This document shows positions 11,751 to 21,855 of a DNA stretch of 64,000 bases, piece after piece. Location: positions 682,001 through 746,000 of the forward strand of contig JANATG010000016.1 in the NCBI GenBank assembly GCA_029449235.1. Reading direction: 5' to 3'. Every line of letters starts with the position of its first letter. The first letter of the stretch is position 1. The translations under genes were made by a program, and so were the position numbers. A model generated the notes under the pieces. It had not been told where the DNA came from, did no database searches, and worked only from the letters and a program-made list of their open reading frames with translations. The DNA is from Linnemannia schmuckeri. Its lineage: Eukaryota; Mortierellomycota; Mortierellomycetes; Mortierellales; Mortierellaceae.

Positions 11751-11997
11751 TTGCGATATTTCCTCTTGCTCTGTATCACGTTCATTTAATTTGCTCTTTT
11801 CCACATTGCTGTTTATCATTTTCACCAGGCCAAAACCTTGACACAATAAAAAGCAGTTATGCTTGTGAAAAAATGTATGGGCGCGTTAGTCGCGACTGAA
11901 TCAGACCTGTGCTACTTTACTTGCACGTTCTCAAACAACATACTTTCTTCCTCCGTTTCATCTGCTTGCTATGGCTAATACTGTTGAAGAAGCTACG

Positions 11998-14289
11998 CTA
12001 CAGGTGCAGGTGATGAGGGTGCTGCGGTTGGGGTGGACGGAGTGGTGGCTGGTTGTAGTTTGTCCAAGCAGAGATCCCATACACTGCCAACAGGGACTCC
12101 AACACATTCTGGCATCGCTCATTCGAGTGCAACTTTCCCTGAAGTACCTTTAGCTCAGGCCACTGTACAATCATCCACCGAACATCCTCCTCCTCCATCT
12201 CCTGTTCCAGACCTGTGAACCGCAGGAAGCGCAAGTTCTTGAGCGTTGACAGTTGGCCAAGTCCATCATCCAGACTTAGGTGAAGACCGTCGATCCGCCT
12301 ACGACTTACTCGAGCAGAAGGACGTCCAGATCGCTCGGTTTGATCTCGAGGAGACGTGTATGGTGCTGATGGAGGGAATGATGAGGTTGTTGATACTGCT
12401 GACGCCGCAGAGTAATGCAGTGGTGGTACAGGCGGTGTTACCTCTGTTAGTGCCACGACCGGCTCGACTCCATGTGGATGTGGATGTGGATGTGCGCTCT
12501 TGCCACCAATTGAGAGATTAACAAGATTGTCCATCTTGGCCAACTGCGAGTACACCATCCATTGAACTGGCAACGCGTCCTCATGAGGATCGACCTCAAT
12601 TGCAGAAGAGTGGCCTGCAAGATGAACATCCAGCACCCGAAGACCATGACAAGACCATCCTTTCCGTCTACCGCCGCACAAACCCTGAGCCACATCCCGA
12701 AGTAAGAGTTTGTTGCCTTCGAAGCTCTCCAGAAGGGGGCAGCTCTCAAGGATGTGCTGTGCCATGTCGCTACCAAGACCTAGACATTGAAACAGATCCA
12801 GCTGTCGCAATGTTCTGAAGTGTCGCCTCAAGGCTCGAAAAGAGTACTCTGCAAAGTCGCTCCTCCGGATGGACAATGTCGTAAGAGGTGCCGCATCAGC
12901 GAGGATCTTGGCCAACTCAGCGTCGTTTAGCCTCGACTCTGGCAGCGTCAACGAGACGAGATTCGGCCAGTCAGCCTCCAGGGCATCACAGAATCCCTGA
13001 ACCGGGAATCCAAGACGAGGCACGCGCCAGTTGAGTGTCTGGAGCTCGTGGCATTGGCGGATAAACAAAAGCTGGCTCCACAAACTCCAGTCCTTGATTC
13101 GACCAAACTTGATGTGCTTCAGACGAGGGAACTGGAGTCCTTTGTAGTATTCGTCATCCAACTGTCGAAGACTACAGCCTTCAAGGTCGAGGGACTCAAG
13201 TCGGGTGCACATTTGCAGGAAGGGCTTAATGTGTTGATGGACATGGAGGTTAACGAGTGATTGGAACGTCAAAAGCCTAGGAGACGTCTTTGGAGCCATA
13301 ACGGAGCCGAGGTTCCAGTGACCGATGGTTGCTGGAGACGATGATGTCGGTAAATGAGGCGGTTTTGGTTCAGTTGCTGCCAGAGCTCGCCAAAAGCTGC
13401 CTCCTGGGGACTTACGTTCGACATAGACCTCGATATGGACCAATCCTGGGTTGCGAAGAAGGAGCTCAGCAAGAAGGCTTTGCTTCTCCCGAGACAAGAT
13501 GGGAGTCTCCTCCTGCTTCTTCTCCTGCTGCTGCCGCTGATGGTAGTCCGGGTAGGGGTGGTGGTAGTGTTGTTGCTGAAGGTGCGAGGGTTCTTGGCGC
13601 TGAAGGGCGGAGTTGGCGTAGGATTGAACCGCATCAACAGTGTGGAACAAAGCGACCTCTCCGTCCAGCCCATGAGCCACGGTTTCTTCTCCAACACCAC
13701 TGTCGCGTCTGACCTTGTCCCACTCCCACGCCCCTACCGCTGCATTTTGCTCTCCCCTGTCTTGCAACCACTCGCAGACACTGTCTCTACCACTGAGGTC
13801 GACACTGCTGCCACTGCAAGAAAGAGGCCCTTTCCGACCTTCCGTCTTGGTCCACGAAATGAAGGAGCACTCGTTTCCGAACAGAGTGGACAGAGCGTGG
13901 CTCCCAAACAATTGGCCCTCTTCCTCCTCCTCTGACGAGTCGTAGCCCTCGCTATCGTTGTCCTCGTTCTCATACTCGTCGTCATCTTCTTCGTCCTCCA
14001 GGGCATCAGGCCAGAGAACCAGAGTCCGAAGTCGAGTGCAGCGCAGGAGGACGACCTCGAGACCGTTGGTGTCGGCGAGGGAGAGGGTGCGGATGTGGTG
14101 GGCGTGTTTCTCCATTGCCTGGGGTGAGATATTGTTGGCTGTCTCGACGTGTTCCCAGAGGACGGGTTGGAAGGCATGGTACCAGGCTTTTGAGACAAGC
14201 ACACAGAGACGGGCATCCTTTTGGGTGAGGAAGGAGCCGAGGTGAGCGAGGATTTCAGGGATATCGAGAGCGGGGTTAATGAACGACAT
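11998..14289 (-). CDS. F-box/leucine-rich-repeat-like protein
   Basis: One uninterrupted 763-codon frame. An F-box lies at about residues 6-48 (IPEILAHLGSFLTQKDARLCVLVSKAW...VLWEHVE). An acidic Asp/Glu stretch follows (about 98-125), and then degenerate leucine-rich repeats extend to the C-terminus. F-box proteins link substrates to SCF (Skp1-cullin) ubiquitin ligases, with the LRRs normally binding substrate; the target is unknown. The C-terminal half holds a His-Pro repeat encoded by GTGGAT units near 12475 and a Pro/His-rich tail. It is intronless, unlike most genes here but like the two other F-box genes in the window, which fits an expanded and possibly retro-copied family. Confidence 0.82.
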   Translation of the reverse strand: MSFINPALDIPEILAHLGSFLTQKDARLCVLVSKAWYHAFQPVLWEHVETANNISPQAMEKHAHHIRTLSLADTNGLEVVLLRCTRLRTLVLWPDALEDEEDDDEYENEDNDSEGYDSSEEEEEGQLFGSHALSTLFGNECSFISWTKTEGRKGPLSCSGSSVDLSGRDSVCEWLQDRGEQNAAVGAWEWDKVRRDSGVGEETVAHGLDGEVALFHTVDAVQSYANSALQRQEPSHLQQQHYHHPYPDYHQRQQQEKKQEETPILSREKQSLLAELLLRNPGLVHIEVYVERKSPGGSFWRALAATEPKPPHLPTSSSPATIGHWNLGSVMAPKTSPRLLTFQSLVNLHVHQHIKPFLQMCTRLESLDLEGCSLRQLDDEYYKGLQFPRLKHIKFGRIKDWSLWSQLLFIRQCHELQTLNWRVPRLGFPVQGFCDALEADWPNLVSLTLPESRLNDAELAKILADAAPLTTLSIRRSDFAEYSFRALRRHFRTLRQLDLFQCLGLGSDMAQHILESCPLLESFEGNKLLLRDVAQGLCGGRRKGWSCHGLRVLDVHLAGHSSAIEVDPHEDALPVQWMVYSQLAKMDNLVNLSIGGKSAHPHPHPHGVEPVVALTEVTPPVPPLHYSAASAVSTTSSFPPSAPYTSPRDQTERSGRPSARVSRRRIDGLHLSLDDGLGQLSTLKNLRFLRFTGLEQEMEEEDVRWMIVQWPELKVLQGKLHSNERCQNVLESLLAVYGISAWTNYNQPPLRPPQPQHPHHLHL

Positions 14290-15756
14290 GGGTGCGATGG
14301 GATGTTTCCTTTGTTATTTTTGAGTTTGGTGTTACGGATTTATATGAACGAGGAAGAGAGTTGTGGAGGAGGAGAAAGAAAAAGGACTGCTGGTTTCTAG
14401 GATTTTTTGTCTTTTTAGGGTTTGAATGAGAGTTATACAATGAGAGAGAGGAAGGACAGGTGGGAAAGAGTGAATGAGTAAAAGTAAGGAAGGAAGAGAG
14501 ATGGGAGCAAGGTAAAGGAGATAAAGGTGTAAAGAAAAGGGCACAAGGAGAAGGAAAGGAAGGAGAGGGTCAAGGCGAATAACGAAAAGGTCTTTGTGTG
14601 GGATGTGCTATCCGTCTTTCTTTGACTGGCTAGAGGAAACAGGTGAGGTAGGCATCAAAAGTGTGGGGAAAAACAACGACACTTGTTCATCCAATGTCGG
14701 GTTAGCATACAACAAAGTACAGTAGACTATCAAACAGTAAGCACGACAGACAGACAGACAGAGGGGGATAGAAAAAGAATGGCACCGTTATGCAAAAACA
14801 AAGTACGAATGGGTCAAGGAGGAAGGGGTGTGTGCGTTGCACACAAGGCGGTCTTTTCTTTGGCGACGGGAGGAGGGTGTTTGTTTCTTGTCGTGTGGGA
14901 AAACAAATACAATTGGTATCCTCTGTACTCTGTCGTCTTGATGGGCGCTATGACTACAATGGTAATAACCTCTCTCTCTCCCGTGAGACAATGCAGACAG
15001 AGCAGCAACCATGGGATGTTACCCCTGCAACGACAATTGACAGCCATGAAAAAGTCTGTCTCCTATCTCGTCTGTCGTTCTTTGCCCAAGACAAGGAGGG
15101 AGGTTTCTGTTGAGGAATTAGGAGGCCCATCCCTGGGCGAAATTCCATCACTGCGATTGGCAAAAGGTTCATGTATGAATTATAGGGGGTTGGGAATCAG
15201 TCCCAAGTCGTCTTTGACTGGAGGCAAAGCGATGAGAAGGTGGGAAGGGACCCACTCACTCTTCTTCAGACCTGTTCCTGCTCTCTCTCTCTCTCCCTCG
15301 CTCTAACTCCTTCGATTGAAATTGTCAAGAAGAGGCCCATCCGCCATCACGCGACGCAGATTGCACAAGTCAAATATTACAATAAAAATGTCATCCATGG
15401 CCCAATCGATCCTTTCCGAAACCCATCCGTGAGCACTGACATAGGTCCTGCTTCATGTAATGGTACGCCTTGACTTGACCTTGGTGCTGTAGTAGTAGCA
15501 CTCGTCGCCTACTTACTCTGCCCTACAGCGCCCTTTCCTTCCTTCACGCCTTTTGTTCTTTTCTTCTTTCTCTCCTCTCTCTCCTCTTTCTCGTCCCTTT
15601 TCTCTTTCTCTTCTCTTTCCTCTTCACCATTAACACCACTGCCACCTAACCTGCAGACGATCTCTCAATGTCACAGTCTTTCCTTCCCGAAATACAGCTA
15701 CCCAATTGGGGCGATCGTGCTACAAAAGTTCTGACAACCCTATGTCTGAAGGCACT
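14290..15756. other. Intergenic region between divergent F-box genes
   Basis: About 1.4 kb lie between the minus-strand F-box gene and the plus-strand F-box pseudogene. The sequence just before the pseudogene (15530-15640) is almost pure C/T, like the leaders of expressed genes here. The 207-codon frame at 14683-15306 has no protein-like composition and is not called. Confidence 0.5.
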
Positions 15757-16126
15757 GCTGCAGAGAGTCATGCGATCCAGCACCAGGTGTATCAACAAGT
15801 AGGTTCTCTGTCGCGACCTCAGGAACTCCGACTAGGCGATTACAGTGCTCTCTTCCGGAGAACGTCTAAGGATATCGTAGAAGATGATGGCAAGGAGTAC
15901 AATACGAATGATGGTGTGCAGCTGGACTGTATGGAAATGTTTTTGAAGAGTGGCCTAAAGCTGTTAGCGGGATTGAAGGAACTACGGTTCTTGGACGCGA
16001 GAAGGATGGGGTATCGGATTGGCGTGCGCGATGTCGAGTGAGTGGAGTCAGAGTGGCTGAACTTGAACGCGATCAAGGGGCTTGTCACGCCCTGTGGAGG
16101 AGCGAGGGCAAGGCATGCTTCCTGAG
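15757..16126 (+). pseudogene. F-box protein C-terminal fragment (pseudogene)
   Basis: The frame matches the C-terminal third of the intact F-box gene just downstream (its 18046-18420 region). Here HQVYQQVGSLSRPQELRLGD corresponds to KQVYRQIASLKYLEELWLGD there, and LKLLAGLKELRFLDARRMGYRIGV to LDILGTLTELRVIDITRMKHRLGV. An in-frame TGA at 16039-16041 interrupts it where the paralogue reads on. Homology resumes in the same frame after the stop (WLNLNAIKGL versus WPNLRTIKGL) and ends at a TGA near 16126. The F-box and most repeats are missing. It is a broken tandem relative rather than a gene in use. Confidence 0.75.
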
Positions 16127-16324
16127 GGGCAAGCCATGCATAAGCCAATCGAGAACATTGATACAGGGTTAAGAAGCCATTTGCTCGGATGATTGATCCT
16201 AGGGGTGTGTAGCTCGACTTGAGGCGTGGCTGGAGGAGGGCCGGCCAGACTGGATGTGGACACATGGCCGACTGGCTGAGGAAAGAGGAACGCCCTCTAT
16301 CGGACCCTAATACCGTGGCTATTA

Positions 16325-16330
16325 AATAAA
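16325..16330 (+). terminator. Residual poly(A) signal behind the F-box pseudogene
   Basis: AATAAA lies about 200 bp after the end of the pseudogene homology. It may be a relic of the original 3' end. Confidence 0.25.
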
Positions 16331-16626
16331 GGCGATTTTCTTATTTTGTGGCTTTTGCTCACAAAAAAAATTCTTCTCCGTCCTGGTAAATGCAGGGCAT
16401 TCATTATGAGTTTTGCAAACGAACGGCGCGTTTCGCAACACATCGCATCGCAAGTAACTCGTTAGCCTTGTTTCTTCTTACACCCTCAATCATGTCCTAT
16501 TTTCCCTCTTCTTCTTCTTCTTCTTTTTCCTCTTCAACCTCTCTCTCTCTCTCATTCACTTCCTCATTCCAACTTCTCCTTCACTGCACTTCCCCTTCCT
16601 AAGCGCTCAACTCGCAGTTGATTGAC

Positions 16627-18615
16627 ATGAACCCTGCTCCGAATCTTCCTCCAGAGATCTTGTGTCTCATTACACACCACCTCTCCCGCCAGGACCTGGT
16701 GCAGATAGTCAGAGTCAACAAGGCCTGGTACTCGACCTGCTCCCCGTTGCTCTGGAAGTCTGTTCGGATCCTGCACCCGTCCCGGCGACTCCTTTTCTTG
16801 TCCGAGCCAGCGCAACAAGCCTTTCTCCGCCACAGCCGTCATGTCAGGTCCCTTCAAACCCGCTTCTTCAGACCGATCAATATCTTTCTCGAAGCACCCG
16901 ATCTGTGTCTCGAGACCATTGATATCCTTAACAACAATCTTCACTCCGATGTCATCGATCCTTGCATGAGCGCCAACTCCGAAGCCCTGTTGATCGCCCT
17001 GCTAAACAAGAGCCCTCACCTTCGAACTCTGCGCATCAAGCGATCACCCAAGGTGTCTCTCCCGCTTCTTAAGACCATTGCCACAGTACTACCACGACTC
17101 CAATTCCTGTCCTTATTTTGCCCACAGGGGATGCCTTGGGTCAGTCCGACAACCATGAAGGCGTTCCTTGAAGCATGTTCCTCAGAGATGGAGCAGTTGA
17201 GTGCCTGGGTGATTGTCGAGGAGGACAACGAGGAGCAGATCGAGTCAACCATATGGAAACTAAGGGACAAAGACAAGGACGCGAGCGACAACAAACGCAA
17301 GCATCAACAGTGTTTCATCAGCAATGGAGGCGACAGCGACTCTGAACACAGCAGCCAGGACTCTCCATCATCGCATCCAGCCCTCCGCATGCTCTGTCTA
17401 TCGGGCTACTTTTTCGATCACGAGGAGGACGTTGTGTTGCCGTTTCTAAAGGGTTGCAAGAACCTGCAATCGATTGAGTCGCCTGACGAGTACCGTGACA
17501 ACAAGTGCTGGATCACTGACAATTACCGGATACGAGCGGCGATTGAAGAGGCCACAGGATCGACCCTCAGGAAGCTGACCATTGTGCCTTTAGGGGCAGA
17601 GTCGAACCCGCCCGAGTCGGATATTACGGATGAAGATGTGGCACAGTTGATTCTGGCAGGACAGTCGCAACGGTCAGACGGACACAAGGAGGTCTGGCAT
17701 ACTTTGCATCTCGAAGGAAATTCGCTGTTGGGACCGCTGACGGCGGATGCGATTCTCCAAACTTGCACAAGTGGACTGGTCTGGCTCAACATTTCAGGCT
17801 GTCAAGGAATTCGTGGACACCACATTCAAACCATTCTGACGACTGCGGTGCACTTACGGAATCTCGATGCAGCATGCAGAGGTGACTCCGAGGCGACGGA
17901 TTCTCGACTTTACGTTTCTCAGATCCTTCAATCAAACACACCTTGGGTCTGTTGGTCACTCCGGAGACTGAATGTTCAGATTTCTGGTTTCGCAAGGCCA
18001 GACTTACTTCGCACAGCAGAAATGGATGTCGCTAGCTACAGTGCTGCCTTGCAGCAGAGTCGGGATGTTCAGAAACAGGTATACCGCCAAATCGCCTCCT
18101 TAAAGTACCTGGAAGAGCTGTGGTTAGGGGATAGCGCCCTCTTTCCAGAAGATTTTGGGGATGGCGACGAACAACCGCCTGTGCCGGCAGGGTCGGGAAC
18201 GAAGGAAGTGATATGGGAGCCTTACATGTACGGCCTGAAATACGGCAACGGACACCAAACAACGTGCCTTGAGCTGACACTTGACAGCGGACTAGATATC
18301 CTCGGGACGCTGACTGAGCTGAGGGTCATCGACATTACAAGGATGAAACACCGCCTTGGAGTGGAAGAGATGGAGTGGATGGAAGACAATTGGCCGAATC
18401 TTCGGACTATTAAGGGGCTCTTTGCAAGACTACCAAGGCTTCCTTATGCCGTGATGCCGAGTGAGAATGACAGGAGGCGGCGGGAGGATTTAGTCGATTG
18501 GGTGGCGATGAGTAGGCCACCTTGGTCGGGTATGGACGAGGATGAGATAGAGCAATACCGTGAGAAACGATCTTTTCATGTTTGTGAAGGGTACGAATCC
18601 GACACTTCTATCTGA
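16627..18615 (+). CDS. F-box/leucine-rich-repeat-like protein
   Basis: A single-exon gene of 662 residues. The ATG at 16627 is preferred; the open frame extends a few codons upstream without another ATG. An F-box lies at about residues 5-47 (LPPEILCLITHHLSRQDLVQIVRVNKAWYS...LLWKSVR), followed by degenerate leucine-rich repeats and a charged linker around residues 215-250. It is a likely SCF ubiquitin-ligase substrate receptor of unknown target. The leader is CT-rich with a (TTC)n run (16507-16530). It is the intact relative of the pseudogene 500 bp upstream. The two F-box genes and the pseudogene sit between oppositely oriented LINE/tRNA-like modules. Confidence 0.83.
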   Translation: MNPAPNLPPEILCLITHHLSRQDLVQIVRVNKAWYSTCSPLLWKSVRILHPSRRLLFLSEPAQQAFLRHSRHVRSLQTRFFRPINIFLEAPDLCLETIDILNNNLHSDVIDPCMSANSEALLIALLNKSPHLRTLRIKRSPKVSLPLLKTIATVLPRLQFLSLFCPQGMPWVSPTTMKAFLEACSSEMEQLSAWVIVEEDNEEQIESTIWKLRDKDKDASDNKRKHQQCFISNGGDSDSEHSSQDSPSSHPALRMLCLSGYFFDHEEDVVLPFLKGCKNLQSIESPDEYRDNKCWITDNYRIRAAIEEATGSTLRKLTIVPLGAESNPPESDITDEDVAQLILAGQSQRSDGHKEVWHTLHLEGNSLLGPLTADAILQTCTSGLVWLNISGCQGIRGHHIQTILTTAVHLRNLDAACRGDSEATDSRLYVSQILQSNTPWVCWSLRRLNVQISGFARPDLLRTAEMDVASYSAALQQSRDVQKQVYRQIASLKYLEELWLGDSALFPEDFGDGDEQPPVPAGSGTKEVIWEPYMYGLKYGNGHQTTCLELTLDSGLDILGTLTELRVIDITRMKHRLGVEEMEWMEDNWPNLRTIKGLFARLPRLPYAVMPSENDRRRREDLVDWVAMSRPPWSGMDEDEIEQYREKRSFHVCEGYESDTSI

Positions 18616-18663
18616 CACTTTTTTGTGGATAAATATCAAAATTAATATTCTTGTTCATGTCGC

Positions 18664-18868
18664 CTTTCGTACACAACTTTATTTCTTTGAGAAACAGCTC
18701 AAGGGAGGCATTCGATAGCGAAAGGAGCTACGTACCAAACTCTCCCAAGAGCCATCCACCAGTCGCAGTCTGGTCCACAACCTGGCTCCCTGGTGCACGG
18801 CTTTTTTTTTTTTTTTTCGTACTCCCTGGTTTTTTTTTTTTTTGTACGCAATTTTATTTCGTACTCCC
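18664..18868 (-). mobile_element. Nested truncated LINE 3' fragments, minus strand
   Basis: On the minus strand, 18795-18664 is a copy of the LINE 3' UTR (GAGCCAGGTTGTGGACCAG ... GTTGTGTACG). It is followed at higher coordinates by two T-runs (18800-18816, 18831-18843) and a tiny second fragment ending in AAAATTGCGTAC. The words CCCTGGTGCACGG recur at 18789 and 19513, so one copy appears to have landed inside another copy of the same element. Confidence 0.6.
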
Positions 18869-19598
18869 TTTTTTTTTTTTTTTTTTGTACACAATTTTAT
18901 TTCTCTGACAAACAGTACAAAGGAGGCATTTGGAAGTAAAGGGGACTACAGACCAAATTCTTCAGTACACCATCCGCCAGTCACAGTCCGACCCGGAGCC
19001 TGGCTCTGCGCAACAATTGTCGCTGCTCTTCACAGCAAAAACGGAAGAAAAAATAAAACTAGATACGAATGAAGGGGATTCTTCCCATCCTCTCCATCAA
19101 TGACAATTTCCTCCTTCCCAACAGACTATCCAACAGCCGCTCATCAGCTGTGCATGGTTCCTTGGTCGCTCCAGGGCAGGTTCGATCCTCATGTGTGGCT
19201 AGCGAAGCGCCACACGGGCAGAACCCATCACGTGTGATGTAACCGTATCCTCGACTCCAGTCACCTAGGGCGCCGGTGTATTTGGATGTTTTGTCCTTGG
19301 CAGTGATGCCTTGCATCTGCTCCCACGCGATCGTCGTGGAGCATCGGGGTTTCCAGATCAGTTCTGAGGCCTGCGTCTCCAGGTAGCCAATAAACTTGTG
19401 AAGGACCGTCTTGGCAATGGACTGTGGGGTCTTGAAGGCCGAGGACCACTCAGTCAACATGCTCTTGGGGGTGATTCCGCGAAGAAGGTCCGAAACGTGC
19501 CAATTTCGTACTCCCTGGTGCACGGCTTGTGTGGAGCATTTCGCATTTCCGCGCGCCTTGTTTAAGTATACTTGAGCAGCAATAAAACCCCAGGCCAA
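18869..19598 (-). mobile_element. Truncated LINE with the C-terminal end of ORF2
   Basis: Read on the minus strand, this copy keeps an open frame of 179 codons (19598-19059), the shared 3' UTR and an A-tail (T-run at 18870-18888). The frame ends in a zinc-knuckle-like C-x-C-x8-H-x4-C motif (CPCGASLATHEDRTC), typical of the extreme C-terminus of non-LTR retrotransposon ORF2 proteins. The end LLDSLLGRRKLSLMERMG is shared with the plus-strand fragments at 10225-10620. Reverse transcriptase and endonuclease domains are absent, so it cannot move on its own. Its truncated 5' end lies 30 bp from the divergent tRNA-like element 3. Confidence 0.75.
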
Positions 19599-19627
19599 GA
19601 AAACAAAATATAATATCGGTACAAAAA

Positions 19628-19747
19628 GAAGAGGTGGCCGAGTGGTCCAAGGCGCCGCATCCCAATGATCTTTGTTTGATTCCTCTTGGATTCAAAAACT
19701 GCGGTCTGTTCCAAGAACAGTCGTGGGTTCAAATCCCTCCCTCTTCC
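19628..19747 (+). tRNA. tRNA-Leu-like element 3 with long anticodon-loop insert
   Basis: The acceptor GAAGAGG/CCTCTTC is fully paired, with the same D-, variable and T-arms as elements 1 and 2. The T-stem has one U-U mismatch common to all copies. The anticodon stem CCGCA/TGCGG encloses 40 nt with a perfect hairpin (19675-19696: TTTGA/TCAAA, TCC/GGA). Anticodon unassigned. The GTCCGCGCCTCCAAGA motif near 19804 is shared with the downstream flank of element 2. Confidence 0.55.
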
Positions 19748-21344
19748 TTTTTGCCTTCTGTCTCTTGTCGCTTCGTTTACTTCTTTTTTAGATTCAATGC
19801 ATGGTCCGCGCCTCCAAGAAGGCGTTTATTCCATTGAGTTCCCCGCTCCAGTTGGCAATTTTTAACGCCACCAATTTTTTTTTCCCTTGAAAGTTACATA
19901 TAGAAGCAATTTGTTTTTTGAATATCAAATATCAACAATAAGCAGCCACTGCAGGAGCGAAAAGAATAGTCAGCATGCCCAGCCGAGCTAGGAAAGCGCG
20001 ATCAGAGTCGATGCCCCAAGTCAAGGTGGAGAATGAGAACGAGATCGACATACGAACTTCGTTTCTGTTGTCGTATTGTGACACCGTCACCGCTTCATGA
20101 AACCTTGGCTTCGCCGTTTGAACATAATGTAATTAAGGGGTGTTAGATCTAAAGCCCGTGCTACACAAGTCATGAGGTAGTTTCAGTAAAGGGCTTTTAT
20201 GGATTTAACCCCTGTCTGTGTACCTGGGGAACGACTTATTGAGCGTATCCACGTCTCCAATACCCATGTTGAATCGTAGCCTCGCAGTGGGCCTTTTGCA
20301 CCTCACAGCACTGCCGAGTATATGCAGGTGGAGTAAGTAAATCTGTTGCTACCAACCAACCAATCCTTGTACCCCTATAAGGTATAAGAGTGAGTTGTGT
20401 GTATGTAGGCAACTTTTGTTGGCAGGTCTACTCAAGTCTACCGCTTCGTGACTTGGGAGGAGAGAAAAAATAGGCAAGTTTGATGCTTTTCAAGTTTTTT
20501 TTCTAGGTGGTGGAATGTGTTCAGGTAGTTTTCGACAGTTGTTAAATGCTTCATGTTTTCTGCCCCATTGCTTCTAATTTCGTTGTGCACGTCCACTTTG
20601 GCCTTCTTTTTTGATTTCCTGTTCGTTGACAGCATCCTGTGATTCCTGTTCCCCATTGGCATCATCTTTTTCGTTGTGCAGGACCGCTCTGACTTTTTAA
20701 TACTGTTCTTACTTGTTGATTGCATCCTGCGATTCCTGAGTGACTCTGATCCCTGTTGACCACCGTTTTCGTAATCCACGGTTGCAAGCTCGCTCACTTG
20801 CCAGAATGGATTCATTGTGTATGTAGATCTAGTTGTTGAAATCAAGGGAAAAGAAGATGCTCATTGGTCTTTCATTTGAATCCTCCTCGTGGTTGTGTGT
20901 GTGTGCGTGTGTGTGCTCCTGGCAAACAAAAGATACGTAATAAAAACAACAAGGGAGGATAAGCAGGTGAGAAGCAAACGTATTTTGTGTGAAGGTGGGC
21001 TGTGGAAGTGAGTGTGGAGGTGGGTTGCGAAAGTGGTATCGAAAGAGGTGACGGGTGGGTCGTTGGATGTACAATGGATATCTTTTTCTGTTTTGTCCAG
21101 AGTGGAAGTCGATGTAAATAAGAAGAACAGGAGGTATGGGAGAGTGAGAGAGTACGAGAGTGTAAGAAGGAGTAAGAGAACAAATGGCAGACAAGGGGGT
21201 GAACAAAAGAGGAAGTGAAGAAGCCTGTTGTCTCTGTCTCTGTTCTCTCGGCTCTTCTGTGCCTTTGACTTCTGTCTCCTCCATCTGTCCTCCCTTTTTG
21301 TTTCTTCCTTCCCGTTTTATCTCTTTCTCCCCACCCCCCTCCCT

Positions 21345-21387
<43 letters not shown>

Positions 21388-21855
21388 CTTTCCTCTTCCC
21401 TTTCGTCGTTTTCTTTTTTGCGCCTGTCTTTTTCTCCCTTCTCTCTCACTCTCCCTAAAAAGCTGATCTCTCCTCATCATCTTGCTTCTTCCCCCCCTCT
21501 TTTTCCTTCCCTCTCCCCCTCCTCCTCTCTCTCTTCTTCCTTTCTTCCTCCACTCTTCAGGCTCCCGCTCCTCCACCTTCTATTCATCCTCTATTCACTC
21601 TCTATCCACCCTCCCCATCCCATCATCCCGTACCCCCAACAGTTCATCCCTCCCTTCCTTCCCTCCCTTCCTCGCTATAGACCAAACCACTCCTCGTAAG
21701 CCCGCTCTATCCTCATCTCACCCTCCCGGCATCGCACAACAATAACGGGTCGATCTAATCCCGCCTGTCGCTACCGCAGTTACCACTTCCATTCCTTCCC
21801 CCTCCTGATCTGAGCATCTCACCTTTCCCTGCTCCAACCTTTACATCTCTTCAGC
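19748..21855. other. Intergenic region upstream of casein kinase I
   Basis: About 2.1 kb without a supported gene. It contains a diverged tandem duplication (20562-20738), a TG-rich run (20890-20912) and, from about 21220 to 21700, a long C/T-rich leader with a T-run of about 30 (21352-21385) just before the kinase start. Frames across the CT tract encode only Ser/Leu/Phe/Pro-rich low complexity and are not called. Confidence 0.5.
20562..20738. repeat. Diverged tandem duplication, about 88 bp per unit
   Basis: Two units share the order CCCCATTG ... TTTCGTTGTGCA ... TGTTCxTxxTTGxxxGCATCCTGxGATTCCTG, the second starting at about 20650. The duplication gives a minus-strand frame with repeated Lys/Arg-rich segments, but nothing marks it as a gene. 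Confidence 0.55.

Noticed and set aside
14683..15306. 207-codon plus-strand frame
   Set aside because: Composition is random, there is no motif and frames on both strands overlap. Treated as intergenic.
20438..20845. 135-codon Lys/Arg-rich minus frame with internal repeats
   Set aside because: The repeat pattern comes from a DNA-level tandem duplication; no codon-level evidence of a gene.
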